A DNA stretch of 64,000 bases. It comes from Hibiscus mutabilis (taxonomy: Eukaryota > Streptophyta > Magnoliopsida > Malvales > Malvaceae). The notes under the pieces are model-generated. The model was not told the origin of the DNA. It ran no database searches and saw only the letters and a program-made list of their open reading frames with translations. The stretch covers positions 30,020,594 through 30,084,593 of the forward strand of contig CM033728.1 of NCBI GenBank assembly GCA_019671005.1. Direction: 5' to 3'. Of this stretch, positions 24,701 to 35,319 are shown one piece after another. The position numbers and the translations under genes were made by a program. The first letter of the stretch is position 1, and the number at the start of each line of letters is the position of its first letter.

Positions 24701-25041
24701 TTTAAATTTTTCTCGATCTTTTTAACATCCAAATATCCATAAAATGATATTTTATGACTCTTCTAAGGTCCATGGAACTATCTCTGAAATTTTAGCTCGA
24801 TCCGATTATCCAAATATTTTTTCAAACTTTATCGCTTTATAGCCATTAATACAAGCTCCGTACAAAAAAATTGGATAACACGAAATCGTCATTCTTGGGG
24901 ATAAACTATTCATTTACAGGGTTAAAATACATATTTTTGAAAATTGCACTTTGGTCCCTAAACTTTTCAAAAGTTTATACTTTAGCCACAAAACTTTCAA
25001 AATTTACATTTTGGTCACTAGACAAAAATTTGGATATTACA
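21711..25041 (-). repeat. Element B 3' LTR (left on this map)
   Basis: It runs from TGTAACACCC to GGATATTACA on the plus strand, 3,331 bp. It aligns along its length with 28893-32324 with scattered substitutions and small indels. No gene is present. It includes hairpin-type GCACTTCGGTGC-like remnants (plus strand 22460-22545). Confidence 0.92.
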
Positions 25042-25058
25042 ATTCTCTCCCTTTAAGA
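25042..25058 (-). promoter_or_regulatory. Polypurine tract of element B
   Basis: On the minus strand CTTAAAGGGAGAGAAT directly precedes the LTR start TGTAATATCC. Position and composition match the tract of element A (TTAAGAGGGAGAAT). Confidence 0.82.
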
Positions 25059-25245
25059 AAATTCATCCTTGAATTTTCAACACATACCTGGTTCAAAAAG
25101 GTGAGGAAACTACTTTTTCATATATTTTTCTCTTTCCCAAGTCGTTTTTTCGACTTCATGATTTCGCCAAAGAACTTTAACAAGCGAGATCATCTTATTC
25201 CTTAGTTCTTTGACTCAATGTGCCAGAATATTTACCGGTTCTTTC

Positions 25246-25475
25246 TCATAAATCAAATTCGACTGAATCTCTATTTCCTCTAATGACATGCAAATGATCT
25301 AATCGATATTTCTTGAGCATCGATACATGAAATACATTGTGAATCTTGTTCATTTTCGGAGGTAAGCCTAGCTGATAAGCCACCATATCAACTTTTTTCA
25401 CAATCTTATATGGTCTAATAAATCTCTGACCCAACTTCCCTTTTGTCCAAACCATAACACCTTCTTCCAAGGTGA
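25246..25475 (-). pseudogene. Element B integrase C-terminus and chromodomain remnant
   Basis: The minus-strand frame includes KLGQRFIRPYKIVKKVD and PPKMNKIHNVFHVSMLKKYR, the conserved end of integrase leading into the chromodomain of Tekay-type elements. It matches element A at 4663-4800. The chromodomain itself is degraded downstream of the VIRGNRDSVEFDL segment. The stretch 25480-26100 has only short unrecognisable remnants. Confidence 0.82.
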
Positions 25476-26099
25476 AACTTTTAAGGAATACTTTATCCTT
25501 AACTTCATATTAAATATCTTTTCTTTCAAGATCAACATATAATTTCCATCATTCTAAAGTGTTTCTAAGATTGCTTCGAACCATTCTTACTTTATTCTTC
25601 GCATCCCGAATGAAATCAAATCCAATCACCTTTCAGTTCTCTTTTTAACTCATCATCATCGGAGATATAAATTACCCCTCGATAATATGAACATTCTTTA
25701 GACTTAACATCAAAATCTTTATTTTTCCATTTTTAGCTTATTGAATTCTTTTCAGACATATCTTATCTCTCATCTGTAAATCTTTGATCTAATTTGTCAA
25801 TGCATACTTGAGTTGAAGCTGTGTAACCAATAAACTATCTTCTTCCAAAGATAATTGGGCATTCAATGCTTATAAGGCAAAGGATAACTTTTGGCTAAAT
25901 ACATCAACTACTACTTTAGCCTTATTACATCAATACACATCCCAACCTATTATGTGACGTATCATTAAATAACATAGATTCCTTATTAACTTTAGACTGT
26001 AGTAATACTAGTGCTACCATCTTAACTTTCTTATGATATACTCAGATTCTCTTTGTTGAGACAATGTGACCTGGAGATGCAACTTGAATTAATCAAATT

Positions 26100-26950
26100 C
26101 ACATTTGGGTAACTTTGCATACAACTACCTTTCCCACAAGGCTTATATCACTATTTGTAAATGTTCATCACAATCTTCTTTCATACTACACTTTTGATAA
26201 AGCCATCTTTATACTCGATTGATAGTTATTACTGTAAGAAATTTCATCTAGTGGCACATACTTTTCCCAAAAGCCTTCAAACTCAATCAAATAGAAACTA
26301 TACATATCATTCAAAATCTGAATTAATCTTTCAGATTGTTCGTCCTTCTATGGATGCAAAGTAATGTTAAAATTATGTCGAGTCTCTAATGCCTTATGTA
26401 AGGAAGTCCAAAATCTAGAGATAACCTTAGATCGTAATCACTCAAATGAAAATAGATACATCACGTAACTTTACAATATGTTAGATTTATAGCTCAACAT
26501 ATTTATTCATTACGGATTTATTCAATCTATCCACAATTACCCAAATCGAATTATTTTTGCTCGGTATCATTGATAACATAGTTACGAAATCCATCGTAAC
26601 TCTTTTCCAATTCCACTAGGGTAATGGAAATATGTTACCACATTTCTGATGGTACTTGATGTTTTGCTTCCAGTTGCTAGCCTATCAAACATGTAGCCAA
26701 AATTTAGTTATTGTCCTTTTTTATTTTTGGACACCAATATTTGCTCTTCAGACCTAGATACCTCCTATTCCTTTCTTGATGCATCGTCAAAAACATAATA
26801 TTTTTATCAAACATCCAACACACTTCACTTTGAAGTCTTTATTTTCACCATTTTCAATTTGTTCTAATCTTGGCAACATTTTTCATCTTTCAACTGAAAA
26901 TCTTTAATCCGACCTAAATGAATAGGTCTAAACTAAAGTTTTGTAATTAA
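26100..26950 (-). pseudogene. Element B integrase remnant
   Basis: Minus-strand segments retain WNWKRVTMDFVT and SIWVIVDRLNKS (around 26535-26610) at the start of the integrase catalytic core, and a distorted second-aspartate region near 26400. Several frameshifts and stops separate them. The zinc-binding part near 26650-26850 is barely recognisable. Confidence 0.7.
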
Positions 26951-27059
26951 CATACCAATCTTTTTCCAATACAGTTCCACATTCATTGCTCTTAAAGTAA
27001 ATAATGTCTTCCAACTAAGTGCATTGGTTACTATATTGGCTTTTTCAAGATAGTAGTCA

Positions 27060-27990
27060 ATCACAACATTATAATCCTTAAGAAGTTTGATCCACTTTCT
27101 TGGCACTTATCCATCCAAATAAATGGTACATCTTTCCTCAATAGCTTGGTCATTGGGGATGCAATTATCGAGAATTTCTTTACAAATCTTCGATAATAAC
27201 CAGCAAGTCCCAAGAAACTTCGAACCTCAGAAACATTCTTCAGAGTTTTTCATTCAACTATAGCTTGTACTTTCTTGGGATATACTCTTATCCCCTCTGC
27301 TGAAACCACATGGCCAAGAAAAGCAACTTTTGGTAACCAAAATTCACACTTTGATAACTTAGCATACAACTTATTTTCTCGAAAGGTCTAAAGAACAATG
27401 CGAATATGGGCATCATGTTCTTCCTTTATCTTTGAATAAACTAAAATATCATCGATAAATATCACCAAAAATTGATCAAAGTAAGATTGAAATACTCAGT
27501 TCATAAAATCTATGAATGCCACAGGAGCATTTTTCAAACCAAACGACATCACTACAAACTCGTAGTGTCCATACCGAGTTCGAAAAACTGTCTTCAGAAT
27601 AGCTTCTTCCTTGATCTTTAACTGATGATACCCCAATCGGAGATCAATCTTAAAAAATATAGTTGCGCCTTTTAACTGATCAAATAGATCATCAATCTTC
27701 GGAAGATGATACTTATTCTTTATTGTCACCTTATTTAACCGACAATAATCTATGCATAATCGCATGCATCCATCTTTTTTTTTCAGAAATAACACTGGTG
27801 CGCCCCAAGGTGACATACTTGGCCTTATAAAATCTCGATCTAACAATTCTTGCAATTGTACCTTTAACTCCCGAAATTAGGTTAGAGCCATTCTATACGA
27901 GGTCATCGATATAGGTGATGTACCTGGTAACACTTCTATTTTGAATTTTGCCGCTCGATCTGGAGAAAATCCAGTAACTCATCTTGGAAT
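27060..27990 (-). pseudogene. Element B reverse transcriptase pseudogene, RNase H missing
   Basis: The clearest open part (27496-27855) reads LLDRDFIRPSMSPWGAPVLF, then RLCIDYCRLNKVTIKNKYHL, FFKIDLRLGYHQLKIKE and VVMSFGLKNAP, the core of a Ty3/gypsy RT. The catalytic FIDDILVYS follows near 27445-27470 after a stop. Downstream KLLRKDVPFIW leads directly into a segment that in element A lies after RNase H (Asp-Tyr-Tyr...Ala-Asn region near 27010-27060). The whole RNase H domain, with its Asp/Glu/Asp catalytic residues, has therefore been deleted. Confidence 0.85.
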
Positions 27991-28001
27991 ATATCTAGAT
28001 A

Positions 28002-28454
28002 CTATCGGACAGTCATAATATATTTTAGTTTAACCTCAAAAGTTCGAGTATCCACTACATTTTCTAGGAAAGCTTGGCAGCCTTGTAGCAACAGTTTCTT
28101 GGCAGAAACAACTGAAATTACATTGGATAAATGATTTACCCTTTCACCAACTACTATTATCTTTGTGCCTTTCGAGTTCCTCAATATTAATCGCTTTAAG
28201 CGACAATCCACAATGGTATGGTAGGAATATAACCAATTCATGCCCCCCAATAATCACAATTCATAAAAGGCAACTCCATTAAGCTTACTAAAAGTTTGAT
28301 TTCTTTGAATTACTATCGAGTAATTCTTACAAATTTTACTTACCCTTGTGCTATATCCCAAAGGATAAGTTACCATCATATCGAGCTTTTCCTGATCACT
28401 ACAACGAATCCCTTCTAGCATCATATATTTGTTAAACCAATAGTCTATCAACAT
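28002..28454 (-). pseudogene. Element B gag-protease remnant with internal deletion
   Basis: The minus-strand frame from 28454 begins with a gag-like segment (IDYWFNKYMMLEGIRCSDQE, resembling VDYWLNDVKIM in element A) and passes within a few residues to YSTRVSKICKNY, which in element A lies in protease beyond the active site. The zinc knuckle and the Asp-X-Gly catalytic loop are thus absent. After one stop the protease tail continues (GGMNWLYSYHTIVDCRLKRL) to about 28140, then the linker to RT. Confidence 0.8.
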
Positions 28455-28875
28455 TGGTTTTCCATTAATATCCTACCTGAAGTCTAACACTTCAAGACTT
28501 CCCAGCTCTTTAGTAATAAAAGTCTAAGGAACTTGGGGTTAAATTTCCTCTAAAATCATATTCAGGGTTCGAAATAATAAACCTCAATTTAACTAGGTAT
28601 TTCTAACTTCACCAACACTTTAACATCATATTGAGCGGAAAGTGGTTAATATCTAACCTTGTTACTACTTTTATGGGCCTCATTCTTACCCAACAGTTTG
28701 ATCGCCAAACACAATCTCTCAACTTCGGACATCTATAACTTTATACAATCAAATCAACAAGCAGTTGCATCAAGTTACTCAAGCATCCAAACAGTAATAT
28801 TGACATCCTAGTGGCATGTATACACTTACTGACTGACAACAAGCTCGGTTGGATCCAGAACTAGCTAAACCTATA
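28455..28875 (-). other. Element B leader and 5' gag remnant
   Basis: Between the primer site and the gag-protease fragment lies about 420 bp of non-coding leader and unrecognisable gag. A stretch near 28805-28820 (minus strand TACATGCCACTAGGATGTC) corresponds to the leader of element A at 497-512. Confidence 0.6.
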
Positions 28876-28887
28876 GTTCTGATACCA
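28876..28887 (-). promoter_or_regulatory. Primer-binding site of element B (tRNA-iMet type)
   Basis: On the minus strand it reads TGGTATCAGAAC, one base from the consensus plant initiator tRNA-Met site, five bases from the LTR end. This fixes the orientation of the element. Confidence 0.88.
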
Positions 28888-28892
28888 ATAAA

Positions 28893-29329
28893 TATAACAC
28901 CCCATTCCTGTATCAATCACTGAATACGATTAAGAAATGTCACATGACATTTTATAAAACAATTCACTCTTAAAAATTGTAAAATTTTGTTTCTAATAAA
29001 TTAAAACACAAAATCGGAGCTCCATTTACCTTTCAAAAATAACAAAATGACTATTCAATAAATAATAGACTCTGAATAAAAATAGACAATTTCATTTCAT
29101 TTATACATGCCACTAAGATTAATCAAAAACCTCAAGTAGGACGCCATTACTATGGTAGCTTGATGAAATTCTCTGAACTTGATGCAACGCCTTGCTTACT
29201 CCAATATCTTGAACCACCTACGTGTGCAAAATCAAACACACGCTAAGTACGAACTTAGTGAGGCAATAATCAAGATTAAAAAACAACTAAATAGGCTTCT
29301 TCAATTTCATGACTTATTAAATCTCAAGG

Positions 29330-29399
<70 letters not shown>

Positions 29400-32324
29400 C
29401 ATGCCATATGCCAATATACTAACCTTTATATTGCATTGGTAATGATTTACTACATGCCAATGCCATCAAACTTTCATGCTTGTCCATTTGTCATAATATG
29501 CCATATATGCATAAAAGCATCATGATCACTAGGTATGTATTACCATCATGTTAATCATATATTAACATAATATAAACCAGATATAAATTTCTTACCAATA
29601 TACTTGCCATTTATTTCAAAAGCTCATAATCTTATTCACTTGTTTATTTTTTTAACCAATAAACCATAGCCCAAATATAAGCCTATGAGGACCCTAGGTA
29701 ACGAGTCAACTTTTCACCGAAGAGCTAATACATATAAGGTCGTGCCCACCATAATACACATAATGTCGTGCCCACTATATGCACTAAGTGTCCTTTATAT
29801 ACACTATAGTGCTAAACCGAGTATGCAGCGTGCTGCTGGACTCTATGGCATGCCAACTATACATTGTCCCTCAATAACGTACTTGTGCATATATTCCATA
29901 TTTATTTCATCCATGGCAATGTATATCAACATAATTTAACATCGAGCAGTTCACACCCGAAATAACATTCATAATATAACATCATATATAACTAGTGATT
30001 CATGCATTTATATTCAACTTTTGACATATTTAAAATATGTCAATCATGTGCTCTATGACAAAAATATAATGACAATAAAATTTTGGTAGACTCATCGCAA
30101 GCCATCCTAATGATGTATAAAACATCAACGTGTCATGATATGTATGCAATTGCACTCACCTTGGCCACTTAACACAATGCCTCACTAAGTCCTGGTTCGA
30201 TCATTTCTTTCATAGTACCTCGAACCTTCTTTGATTTGGACTTGACTTCATTAATCACATGAATAAAATAAAATATTTGTTAGATTCAAATCTAACAATA
30301 CCTTAAACATGATGTCTAATATAATCATTCGAATATAAAATTTCCAAATATTTTTCCTTTATTCCTTGTACTGTTCAAAAACTCATTATGGTCCTTAGTG
30401 ACCAATTTGAACTTCCAATAATTCTTCCGAGCTTGTTAACTAACATTTAAATACAAAATGTTTCAAATTCCATAATTCGAGTATTCCATTTGATTTTCAT
30501 TCACTTAAAGGCCTAGGGACTAAAATGAAAATCTTTTCCATTTTAATGCCATTTTCAATATATTTATCACCAATAGAATCCTTACCTAATAACATTCATC
30601 ATAAATTCTTCACTAATAACTTTTGTACATTCTAGTCCCTAAATCCTTGACTTTGCCGAAATGTCATTTTGGTCCCTAAACTCAAATTCATTTTGATTCG
30701 AATGTAATTTCCAGCATTTAACCACATTTTTAACACATAAATACCCTGATTTCCAGATTGTTACACGATGGTCCTTACATTTTCTCACATTGCCGAATTG
30801 ATCAATAAATACAATCCAAGGATTCAAGCTTCCTAACTTTGCAATTAAGCCTCTAATCATTGTAAATTCATCAAACTCATCATTATACTTAAAAATCAGA
30901 ACTGGTCCTTTTCAATTTCCAGCATGTCGAATTGGCTCTTACAATTTAACAAATTACTAAAATGGCCAGTAATCAAGATAACACCAATTTTAGCATTCCA
31001 ACTTCAATTTCATGCTTAGAAAAACCTTATATAATCAATAACAACTTATTAAATACAAAACAACATCAATCCCTAATCTTAATTAATCAAACCGAATAGG
31101 TCCATAAAGATTTCCAAATTGCTGATTTAGTCACTAGTTGAAATAACTAGATTTTTAACCTCCAAAAATCAAATTCAAGCTTCAATTATCATCAAATCTA
31201 TAAATACTCTTAAAAATTCAGATTTAAACACCAGCCCCTAACTTTTAAATGCTGGACAAAATAGTCCATTAACTTTAGACATCAATCCAATTTAATCCCA
31301 AGCATGGAAACAACATAAAATCAAATATAGTTTCTTAAATCTTCAAAATTCCCAAAATTCACATAACCCTAATATTCTCTATACAAACCGAAATATGTAG
31401 GCTTTAAATTGCAACTCAATAACATGATTCAAACATCATACAAACATGATTCTAACTTAAAATCAACCATGGATTCATAAAATCATAAAAGCCTCAATTT
31501 GTTCATAAACCCTAATTTCTTTCTCATATCAAATCTCATCAACCGAGAAAGTATTCTATGAATTATTTGCATCAGAAGATAGAGCTCGAAGAGTAGAACA
31601 ACTTTATAGTTCAAAAGATAACCTGAAAACCGAGATTCAGGTCTTAAATCGAGCTTGTAAATTTTTTTCTCTTCACCAACGTTTTGGAGAGTATTTTTGC
31701 TGATAATTGCTTCATAATTTATATATTTAAGACACTTGTATCATTAAAAATGTTTTTTTAATTCAATAAATTCCACTTTCCAAAAATACCTTCCGACTAG
31801 ATTTATATATCTAATTTGCCATTTTGTAACATTCCAACTAGACGTAGTTGGATTTTAATCAGCCACTATTCATCCATAAAAGAAATCTTAAATTTCCCTC
31901 CATGTCCCTTTTGGGCAAAATGACCAAAATTCCCTTTACTGATCAACTTACTCACAAAATTGCCATTCCATGTCATTTCGATCGATTTAAATTTTTCCCG
32001 ATCTTTTTAACATCCAAATATCCATAAAATAATATTTTATGACTCTTCTAAGGTCTATGGAACTATCTCTGAATTTTAGCTCGATCCGATTATTCAAATA
32101 TTTTTTTGAACTTTATCGCTTTATAGCAATTAATACAAACTTCGTACAAAAATCCGGATAACATGAAAACGTCATTCTTGGGGATAAACAATTCATTTAC
32201 GGGGTTAAAATACAAACTTTTGAAAATTACACTTTGGTCCTTGAACTTTTCCAAAGTTTATACTTTAACCACAAAACTTTCAAAATTTACATTTTGGTCA
32301 CTAGACAAAAATTAGGATATTACA
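28893..32324 (-). repeat. Element B 5' LTR (right on this map)
   Basis: 3,432 bp, aligned with the left LTR. The plus-strand start is TATAACACCCC where the other LTR has TGTAACACCCC, so the terminal CA of the 5' LTR has mutated to TA on the element strand. It ends in TATTACA at 32324, followed by the target duplication CTAAG. The size difference from the left LTR is largely a TA microsatellite and small indels. No gene is present; a small frame across the TA run is chance. Confidence 0.9.
29332..29398. repeat. TA dinucleotide microsatellite in element B LTR
   Basis: About 33 TA units. The equivalent place in the other LTR (22130-22146) has only a short run, so the tract expanded after insertion or differed in the template. 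Confidence 0.95.
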
Positions 32325-32484
32325 CTAAGGCTAAGTGCGAGTACCACACGGGAATCCCCGGCCACAACATCAACAACTGTAAAGCCTTTAAGAGGGTGGT
32401 TCAGAATCTGCTTAATACCAAAGTTCTGCAGCTTGACACACCGGATGTGGCTGCCAATCCTTTGCCTAATCACGGTGGCCACTA
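32325..32484 (+). pseudogene. gag: gag of element C, 3' part with zinc-finger-like motif
   Basis: It starts with the second CTAAG copy of element B and continues the gag frame interrupted at 21710: KAKCEYHTGIPGHNINNC, a Cys/His nucleocapsid-like motif (C-X2-H ... G-H-X4-C) usual in this gag type, then KAFKRVVQNLLNT. TAA at 32482-32484 ends the frame. No pol frame follows. Confidence 0.85.
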
Positions 32485-34429
32485 AAGGATTAGATTCTTT
32501 TGAAAAGTTGAGGAGTCAAGATCGGCCTCAGTTGCTAAAGCCTTATATGCATCTCACATTTATCTTTATCTTAGATGTCAGTTTGCACGAATGTCCTTGC
32601 ATTTTCTGTTTTCTTTTTCCTGTTTTAAATCAATCCTTCTACTTTTGGCCCGGAAGTAGAAATAACCTTTTTGTAAAGGGCACTTGTCATGTTTGCAAAT
32701 TTCTATTTCAATGAAAATATGCATTTTGTTAAATCATGAGTATATATGTATATCCTTTCTTACCCTTGAAGGTTCTTGGATATCACATGCCTGTTTGTAA
32801 CATTAATTCGAATACAGAGATCAATTGAATGTTGTGATCATGATGAAGTATGATTTCTTGCTCAGCCCACTTCAGACGGTAAAGCGTGAGAAGCAAGACT
32901 GCTACTCCTTCGATAATGCTCGATGATAAGAAAATCTCCTAAGAAAGACCGATGGAGTTGCTTGAATTTGAGAATTCCTTTAACACACTTAAAAAGGAAG
33001 AAAAAATCTGTCTAGAAATGAAAAATGAAGCTGTGGGGGAAAACCAATCTAATAAGGAATTAGATTCCACCAGTTCAATACCCCAACATCAGAGATAAAT
33101 CTTTCAAATCAATGAACAATCAAATAAGTCAACATCCTGATGGAGCTGTGGGGGCTGAACAAATCTAATAAGGAACTAGATTCCACCGGTTCAATACCCT
33201 AGCGTTAGAGATAAATCTTTGAAGATACTGACACAATTATAATCAAAATTAATTTTTAATTTACATTTTACAACAAATTCTCAAAAGGATGATTATTAGA
33301 GGGGAAAAATGTTGAGAACTAGGAGTAGTTTTCAAACGGATCAAGCAAATACCATAATCATGAGGATGAACCGAGCCATTTGAGAAAGATATCACAACTT
33401 CAAATATCGCCACAACATTCAAAGGCAAGCCATTGATCACCGGGGGTGAATCTAGGACACTCTTGCATTGGATATCCAAGGAATCCTATTTTTTTCTTTT
33501 CTTTTCCATTTTGGGTTTCTAAGCCTTGTATATTAATTTACAAATGCATCATTCATTAAAGTATCAGTCAGCAAACTGACCCTTTAAAACAAAAAATTCT
33601 TTTATTCAAAAATTGATTTCAAACCTGCAAGGCTTTTGATGCAAATGACCATCTTGGGTTGACAAAGAGTGACAAGGCCCAAACGTGAAGGGGCAGTGTG
33701 AGGCTTGAGGTGATGAGGTGTCCCTCAAAGAAAGTGGGGCAACTTTGTCTACAAGATAACAAGAACTTAAAAACTTGAGATTCCGAGTCAGAATGGACAA
33801 GAGAAGACTTTTATTCCGGTTGTTTAGTAAAGAAGTCAGAGTCTTGCTAGAAACAAGAAAGCAAGAGTAAGCAACAAAATTTTTGGGGCAAAAATTTTGT
33901 TGGGCATGAAGATGATAAATCGGTTGAGATACCTCCAAGACACAAATTGAGCAATCGAGCAAAAATCAATAACAACAATTGATTTGAAGAGACACTTTGA
34001 AAGGTTGAACCTGAGTGTGAAATGGGGTATTCCAGCCGCAATGGGGCCCAGTGAAGAAACAAGACTGAGATTTTTCAGTAAATTTTCTTAAAGAACAGGA
34101 CTCGCTCAAGTGGTCATCGAGTGGCATCCATTCATGCATCATATAGTTAGACATCCTTAGGTTAAAGGGCATGCTAACACATGCATCAAATTATTCTACC
34201 TTTTTAAACAGGTATTCAAAGATCACAAAAATCTTAATATGCAACTTCGCAATGAAAGAAGTAGATTTCAGCAAGATTTTAATTCACACTTTCGTGAAAT
34301 CAAGTAAAGATTTTGGTCCACGACTTCTTGAAAAGTGGATTACGACAAAGAGCCGAGAGTTCCCAACGAGAAAAACTCATCTAGCAAGAATCAAGGGTTC
34401 CCTTTGAGAAGAGCCCTTCTAGCAAGGTT
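32485..34429 (+). other. Element C long non-coding region after gag
   Basis: Nearly 2 kb with no recognisable protease, RT or integrase. The small open frames on both strands show no family features. A near-duplicate segment (GGAATTAGATTCCACC at 33056-33071, GGAACTAGATTCCACC at 33172-33187, each followed by GTTCAATACCC) lies about 116 bp apart. This is where pol would be in an autonomous relative. Confidence 0.6.
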
Positions 34430-34439
34430 CCAAGTTTTA

Positions 34440-35240
34440 CTTCAGATTTCTACCAAAGCCCTCAGTGCATGGTGTTATTTTCGAATTGCCAGCTTTCAAT
34501 ATTAGCAGCCTCTAGTGCTCGACTTTTATTCTTCCAAAAATCAGTATGACCTTCAGTGCATGGTAAACCGTACTGTCAGTAAATCTTTCAGTGTTTGACT
34601 TCATTTTCTAGCCATTATTAAGACCTCCAATGCTTGGTGAGCCAGACTGTCAGTAAATCCTTCAGTGTTTGACTTTATTTTCTAGCCATCAGTAAGACCT
34701 CCATATGCATGGTGAGCTAGGTTGTTCGTAAATTCTTTAGTGTTGGACCATCATTTTTGGCCATCAGTAAGACCTCCAGTGCTTGGTGAGCCTGATCGTC
34801 AGTAAATCCTTTAGTGTTTGACTTCATTTTCTAGCCATCAGTAAGACCTCCATGTGCATGGTGAGCTAGGTTGTCCGTAAATCCTTCAGTGTTGGACCCT
34901 CATTTTCTGGCCATCACTAAGACCTCCAGTGCATGGTGAGCCAAACCGTTTGCAAATCCTTCAGTGTATGACTCTAATTCTCCAAGCCGTCAGTAAGACC
35001 TTCGGTGCATGATGATTTGGGTTATCCATTAAGCCTTCAGTGCTCGACCTTTGACCTCCGATATCCTCAGTAATACCTTCAGTGTTTGGCGATTCGGATC
35101 GTTGGTGAGACTGTTAGTACAAGTCGTCAGTAAGACCTTCAGTGCGTGGTGATTTGAGTTGTCAGCAAAGCCTCCAGTGCTTGACCGTTAATCTTACAAA
35201 CCATCAGTAGGACCTTCAGTGCATGGTGATTCGAACTCCA
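34440..35240 (+). repeat. Tandem repeat array in the element C 3' untranslated region
   Basis: About ten diverged units. Successive GACCTCCA or GACCTTC landmarks fall at 34622, 34696, 34771, 34845, 34921 and 34997, giving a period of 74-76 bp. Each unit has two half-units carrying CAGTAA...CTTCAGTG motifs. The array ends about 80 bp before the polypurine tract. Such 3' arrays are known from Tat/Ogre-lineage plant elements. Confidence 0.85.
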
Positions 35241-35306
35241 AATAGGAAGCGAGACAAAATTTGCGTCTTTTCATCTTTTCTCTATTCCCGTTTCACGGCA
35301 ATGAGC

Positions 35307-35319
35307 AAAGAGAGGTAGC
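35307..35319 (+). promoter_or_regulatory. Polypurine tract of element C
   Basis: AAAGAGAGGTAGC directly before the LTR start TGTAGACACTA. It is close to the tract of element D (AAAGAGGGGCAGT). Confidence 0.78.

Larger units (their letters stand above)
21711..32324 (-). mobile_element. Element B, complete-length but defective chromovirus on the minus strand
   Basis: This 10,614-bp Ty3/gypsy element is inserted in the gag of element C. On the plus strand the order is 3' LTR 21711-25041, internal region 25042-28892, 5' LTR 28893-32324. Its primer site is tRNA-iMet-like. Internal remnants of gag, protease, RT, integrase and chromodomain read on the minus strand in the standard order. Its LTRs share a 20+ base block (plus strand 22556-22580) with the LTRs of element A in reverse orientation, so A and B are related families. 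The internal region is only 3.85 kb and lacks most of gag and all of RNase H. Confidence 0.92.

Noticed and set aside
29179..29442. Frame with a long Ile-Tyr dipeptide run
   Set aside because: It is the translation of a TA microsatellite inside an LTR.
33261..34407. Overlapping frames of 70-118 codons between gag and the array of element C
   Set aside because: They are on mixed strands and frames, without protease, RT, integrase or other motifs. Treated as chance.
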